From the NCBI GenBank assembly GCA_021229015.1, contig CM037787.1:41534629-41598628 (forward strand): 64,000 nucleotides of DNA. Direction: 5' to 3'. Below are positions 59,106 to 64,000 of the stretch, piece by piece. A program made the translations under genes and the position numbers. Below the pieces are notes generated by a model. The model worked only from the letters and a program-made list of their open reading frames with translations, made no database searches and was not told the DNA's origin. The first letter of the stretch is position 1, and each line of letters starts with the position of its first letter. This stretch comes from Solen grandis. Its lineage: Eukaryota > Mollusca > Bivalvia > Adapedonta > Solenidae.

Positions 59106-59842
59106 ATGACCCTACTGCAGGCATCATTGACTCAAGCTACACAGCAAGCATACAGCCATACCTGTAAGCTCTTCATACAATTGTGTCAGGAAGAAACTAC
59201 TCTTCCCATAACTCATACCTCACTATGTAATTTTTTTTTGGTTATCTGTTTGAACAGAAATACTCACCAAGTTCTATATCATCCCATGTCTCTGCCATAT
59301 CTTATGTACATAAAATTACTAACGTACCTGATCCTACCCAGAATTTCCTGGTTCAAAAGATAATTTCGGGTTGTCACAAGTTGGGACAAAAAGTGGATGC
59401 CCGATTACCGATAACTCATAATTTGTTATAGCGCATACTGGGCGCTTTAGATCACACAGTTAATGCTGCAAAAAGAACATTACTGAGGGCGCTCTTTTTG
59501 ATTGCGTTCCATGGATTTTTTCATTTAGGAGAGTTAGTGACAAAATCACCGATGTTTACCTCTAATGTGCTTAAACGCTCAGATGTCCATTTCGACACTG
59601 TTGGAAAACAACCATCTCATGTGCAGTTGGTACTTAGGCATTTGCCTATTTTGTGTTCGCCACCTTATTTGCATATGAAAGATGATCATATTTACTCTTC
59701 TATGTATGTTCGATTTTATAAATCTAGTCTACGTTTATCTAATTTTATGTATCTAGTCTCTGACACCTTTCATACATGTCATAAAGTTTATGATTATAAA
59801 TGCAAATTTTCATGTAGATTGAACGTCATTTTGATAAAATGA
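59106..59842 (+). pseudogene. DIRS-like tyrosine recombinase, broken, catalytic Arg altered
   Basis: 59106-59363 has an N-terminal core-binding-type helix region ('ATQQAYSHTCKLFIQLC'). After a frame change and a TAG near 59430, 59498-59842 has 'LIAFHGFFHLGEL', the box that normally contains the first catalytic Arg; the residue at that position is His. The C-terminal His-x-x-Arg and Tyr are not recognisable. The recombinase would integrate a circular DNA copy. Confidence 0.75.
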
Positions 59843-60294
59843 CAAATTATCATCTAGTCATTTCTTCACAGTATTTATTTAAATCCTATGCAAAATTAAC
59901 CGAGCTGCGGAAAATGTGAACTAGACCATATATTACGCACTCCATGTGGGAAGCATAAATACAGTTTTAAAATGTCTTTGAAATGCAGTAACTTGAATAC
60001 TTGCAGTTGAAAAATTAATGCAAAAACTATGGTAAGTGCACTTGCATCACTTTTTTTTTTTTAAATTGTAGCGCAAAAAGTCACATAAATGGAAAAGAAT
60101 ATCTAATTACTTTATATTCTTAAATGAATAAATGTATTCTTTAAAAACAGTTTAATACTAACAGATTATATCTTCATTTTATGGTATGGTGTTTAAAAGT
60201 ATTATTCTAAATGAACAAATCAGTTTTTTGCCTCTCCTAAAAAATTTCAAAAAAGTCACTTACAGTACTTTTTGCGCCAAGGTGACGTTATTTC
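59843..60294. other. Intergenic, no gene seen
   Basis: Nothing recognised; T run at 60051-60062. Confidence 0.4.
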
Positions 60295-60515
60295 CCTTGT
60301 AATTTTCTTAAATGTCCTTTTTCAAAAACCTAGGTACCGTTAGATAGGTCTTACATATTCTTACATTACTTCTGCTTTATGTTTGGACCTATCCTTAACG
60401 ACTTTTGAGGTATAGAAGGCTAAACCTCAACAAAACGACGAAATTCGGCGAAAGTTATTTTCGACCAACAACTTTGTAATTAATGGGGCGATCATCAAAG
60501 TATGCAAACCATTAG
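60295..60515 (+). repeat. Dispersed repeat, copy 2
   Basis: Same family and orientation as 53620-53845. The two copies bracket the DIRS-like element at a distance. Confidence 0.85.
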
Positions 60516-60960
60516 GAAATCATTGCATCGAGCTATAAAAATATAGATAATGCTATTTGCAAAAACTAATTTTTATCTATATAAAGGTCATTAAACGATT
60601 AGAGGTGCATGATAAAAAAAACGGTTTTAATTAATTCTTATTTGTGATGCGATGTTCAATATCAAAAAGCTACGTACCATGAAAACGTATTCGAATTCCA
60701 ACATTTCACATTATGTATTGGACTATCCTTAACTAATGGCATACGTGATATATAGAGAATACAACACCGAGAAAACAGCAAAAATCGAAAAAATGTGTTT
60801 ATGTTGTTTGAAAGCTGGATTGGGATATACATCATGTTTGAAATGTTATTTACAAAAATCAATAGTTTTCGAGATGTAAGCAGTTAACTGCACTACGGAT
60901 CAGGTCGTTTTGATTTCCCGCCAGAACTCATCTGTTTCAACCCCGATTTTCACAACTTTT
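60516..60960. other. Intergenic, no gene seen
   Basis: AT-rich, similar in style to the following array but without clear unit matches. Confidence 0.35.
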
Positions 60961-63900
60961 ATATCATCTTAAAGCTCTTTGAAAGGACTATAGATTATAC
61001 CGATATGTCTCGATAGAACATTAATTTTACCGTTTATGAAATATTTAAGGCCGAAAAAAACAAACAAAAAAAACAACAACAACAAAAAACAAAACATAAC
61101 TAGAACCGCAAGCGGTATCTCGGTTTTCGCTTTTAACCTTATCAGCTTGAACACTTTATTTCAACTCAGCCACAATATTCAATATGAAAAAGAAAGCAAA
61201 GAAAACGCATTGAAAAAGTACTTCAAGTTCTTAAGTTAAAAGCAATTAAGCATGGAGTGCTCTCTCTAGCGAAATAAAATCAAACTGAAAATATCTTGAC
61301 GTAATTACTTAGTTCAGATCATGTGATAATATGTTTAAAATTATAAGAATTTAGTGTTTCACATCAATCTGCAGTCATTTGCCAATTCTAGTGAAGAAGC
61401 GATAGCCTAACAACAGTTGGGTTCATAAAACTCCTTATTTCGCACATAACCTTTGTTATGAAAAGCTTAGAAGCTGTCAGGATATTGGGGGTTCAAATTC
61501 TAGAAAACGGTATTTGTGTTCTGTGTTTATATAACATTGAGAAGAAAACTTGAGTACCGTCGCTGTGAAAGTATAAATGTCATATATTGGAACTTTCAGC
61601 TTATTACATGTGAGTAGCTCTTCTAGCGCAAATATTTTCCCATACCCGAAACTTTGAAATCCATCATATTTTATTGTGCTGTCAACAAGGAACAGAATGC
61701 TGAAAACCACTTTTGAATCAGACTTCAACTTTTTGAGTCATAAGCAAAAGAATGAGTTCAAGCAAAGCGCCCCCTAGCGGCCAAATGAAAAACAAAATTG
61801 ATTACAATTTTAGCATTAGGTATGCAGCAAATAGTTCAATTAGGTGTACAATATATATGGGCCAGATATTCTTTTTCTTAAATGTCACAATTTGAAGCAT
61901 AAAAACTTATTTACAATTGATCTTCAAAAACTAAATACCACTGGAAAGAGCTTTTCGAGAACTTTCAGTTTTTCCATATACTCTCAATACAATATTTTTA
62001 GTTTTGGAGGTATTTTGGGCCGAAGAAAAAACAAACAATAACCAATAACCGTAATATGACCTTGACTTTTGCGTTTTTTGACTTTTAAATTGTGATGATC
62101 TTTGAATCATAAACTTACATTACCTGTGAAAAAGTCATGAAGATTGAACAAAAAATAATCAGGAGCTTCAAAAAACTAAAAAGTCACGTTTTTGAATTTT
62201 GATTTCATCAAAATGTAAGTGAAATTTTACCGTACACTGTGGACAAATCATACATACCCTAAAATCGCCACCCCATATATTTTTTGCGTATATGTTTTGC
62301 AAATCATATGCAGCAAACAGAATTCTTCTATCGAATCTCAAACAAAAATGGGCAGGTTTTTCGTAGACCTACTCTCACTGCACATTTTTTGCAAGGTTAG
62401 AACATCCAACCTCTTCTAGTCCAAATATTTTCCCATACCCGATACTTTGAAATCTATCACATTCTGTTATCCTGTCAACAAGGAACAGAATGCTGAAACG
62501 GCATTTGAATCAGACTAAAGCAAAACGCCATTTAGCGACAAAATGAGGAACAATATTGATTAAAATTTTACAATTCGGTACCTAGAAATGCAGCAAATAT
62601 TTCAGTTAAGTATACAGTATGCATGGGTGGAACATTCTGTTTCTTAAATGTCACAATTTGAAGCTTAAAAGCTGCTTTAACAATTGTTTAAAAAATGATA
62701 AATCTCTGGACTGCCGTAAAATGACAAAATGAAGCTCAATCTTTAAAAAAATATCACTGGAAAGAGCTCTTCAAGAACCTACACTTTTGTCCAAATACTC
62801 TCAATACAATACTTTTAGTTTTGGGGCTATTTTGGGGCCGAAGAAAATAAACAATGAAAAAATACGACATTGACCTTTGCATTATTTTAACATTATAAAT
62901 TATCGGGCTCTTTGAATCATAAGACTAAATTACCTGTGATATCATAAAGATTGAACCAAAAATAAAGTCATGAGCAACAAAAAATGAAATTCTTATTTTT
63001 CAAATAACTTTGTGAAGTTTGACCGTATAAAAGAGGACAAACCATACATTTCTGAAATTCGCAACCCCATAATTTTGTGCGTATATGACTTGCAAATCGA
63101 ATATAGCAAGGAGAATTCTTCCATCTGATCTCTAACAAAAATGGGTAGGTTTTTCATAGACCTACAGTTATTTGCACATTTTTTTTTTGTGATTTTCGAA
63201 CTTTCAGCCTTCCGTAACTCAAAATCTTTCAGCTACACGTACCCGCGAAACCTATCATATTTTATTAGGCTATTGCAACAAGCCGCATTTGAATAAGACT
63301 TCAACTTCTTCAGTTATAAGCAAAAGAGTGATTTCAAGCAAAGCGCCCCCACCCCCAGCGGCAAAATGAGAAACAAAATTGAGTAAAATTTTATCAAAAG
63401 GTACCTAGCAATGTAGTAAATAGTTCAATAAGTATAAAATTCGCACTACTCGAACAATCTATTTCCAATATATCACAATTTGATGCATAAATACTGATTT
63501 ACAATTGTTCAAGAAAAGGATAAATTTTGGACTGCCGTAAAATGACAAAATGAAGATCGATCTTTTAAAACTTAACATCACTGGAAAGAGCTCTTTAAGA
63601 ATAAAACCTTTGTTCATATACTCTCAGTGAAATATTTTTAGTTTTGGAGCTATTTGGGGCCGAATAAAAGAACAATAATCGTTATATGACCTCGACGTTT
63701 GCCATTTTCTTCTTTTTTTTTTTTACTTATTTTTGAAGAGGCCCTTTCAATCATAACAATGCATAGCGTGTGAATACTTCAAAAAGGAATGTACAAAAAA
63801 TAAAGTCAGGTGCGACAAAAACATGTTTTGAAATTTTAATTTTTCCAATATTTTAGTGAAGTTTGACCATTTCTAGAGGAGAAACAATGAATTTCTTAAA

Positions 63901-64000
63901 TTCGCCACCCAATATATTTTGTGCGTATATGTTTTGCAAATCGTATGCAGCAAAGAGAGTTCTTCTATCTGATCTCTAACAGAAATGAATAGCTTTTTCA
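60961..64000. repeat. Diverged tandem array, unit about 0.8 kb, at least three to four units, open at window end
   Basis: Marker gttttgg(a/g)g(c/g)tatttt then ggccgaa occurs at 62001, 62818 and 63641 (steps 817 and 823), with a weaker relative near 61040. Marker gcgtatatg...ttgcaaatc occurs at 62286, 63079 and 63923 (793, 844). Marker agcaaa(g/a)cgcc...agcg near 61762, 62518 and 63337. Each unit also has aatgtcacaatttgaagc-like and actggaaagagct phrases. No conserved protein frame runs through the units. Confidence 0.88.
61767..61782 (-). promoter_or_regulatory. CTCF-like motif in the 0.8-kb repeat unit
   Basis: The reverse complement reads ggccgctagggggcgc, close to the animal CTCF core consensus. 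The equivalent sites in the next two units are altered (ccatttagcgac near 62527; an insertion within the C run near 63343). Binding is not shown. Confidence 0.35.

Larger units (their letters stand above)
57200..59842 (+). mobile_element. DIRS-like tyrosine-recombinase retrotransposon, decayed
   Basis: The order gag zinc finger, reverse transcriptase, RNase H, tyrosine recombinase is that of DIRS elements, which insert by recombination and not by a DDE integrase. Stops and frameshifts interrupt every part. The terminal and internal complementary repeats expected of DIRS elements were not found. Confidence 0.85.

Overview
This is an animal nuclear scaffold fragment: AT-rich, intron-scale spacing, tRNA-derived SINEs, LINE, Ty3-type and DIRS-type retroelements, and two runs of exactly 100 N (11927-12026 and 47879-47978), which look like scaffolding gaps. 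The B-box plus beta-propeller (TRIM-like) gene, the SINE family and the transposon mix suggest a mollusc, probably a bivalve. That assignment is inference; no diagnostic single-copy gene is present.

Layout. 1-4.9 kb: the right-hand part of a broken Polinton/Maverick-type element related to animal 'adintoviruses'. It holds a minus-strand family B DNA polymerase that carries an intein-like insertion with a LAGLIDADG endonuclease, a small zinc-ribbon gene, and a divergent zinc-ribbon plus retrovirus-like integrase. It ends near a 26-bp inverted repeat with a nested hairpin. 4.9-5.55 kb: a LINE 3' fragment. 5.6-12 kb: non-coding sequence with small foldback elements. 12.0-14.9 kb and 17.3-20.2 kb: two near-identical 2.88-kb copies of a segment holding a B-box/NHL-like gene; the first copy is intact and starts at a gap, the second is frameshifted and carries a locally templated patch. 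20-31 kb: intergenic sequence with SINEs and microsatellites. 31.3-32.1 kb: a 113-bp CpG-rich satellite. 34.6-35.4 kb: a 100-bp tandem array built from the tRNA-like head of a SINE. 36.2-36.6 kb: a 39/78-bp array resembling the body of the same SINE family. 37.7-38.5 kb: an imperfect inverted repeat with arms of about 310 bp. 43.0-47.2 kb: an L1/Tx1-like LINE with poly(A). 48.0-50.0 kb: a decayed Ty3-like pol cut by the second gap. 50.1-53.2 kb: pogo-like and other terminal-inverted-repeat elements. 57.2-59.8 kb: a decayed DIRS-like tyrosine-recombinase retrotransposon. 61-64 kb: a diverged tandem array with units of about 0.8 kb that runs off the window.

The only intact-looking host gene is the B-box protein at 13064-14575. 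Almost everything else recognisable is mobile DNA or its debris, mostly inactivated by frameshifts, stops and lost catalytic residues. The most unusual item is the intein-like insertion at the polymerase active-site motif C, together with small in-frame palindromic repeats inside the same polymerase gene.
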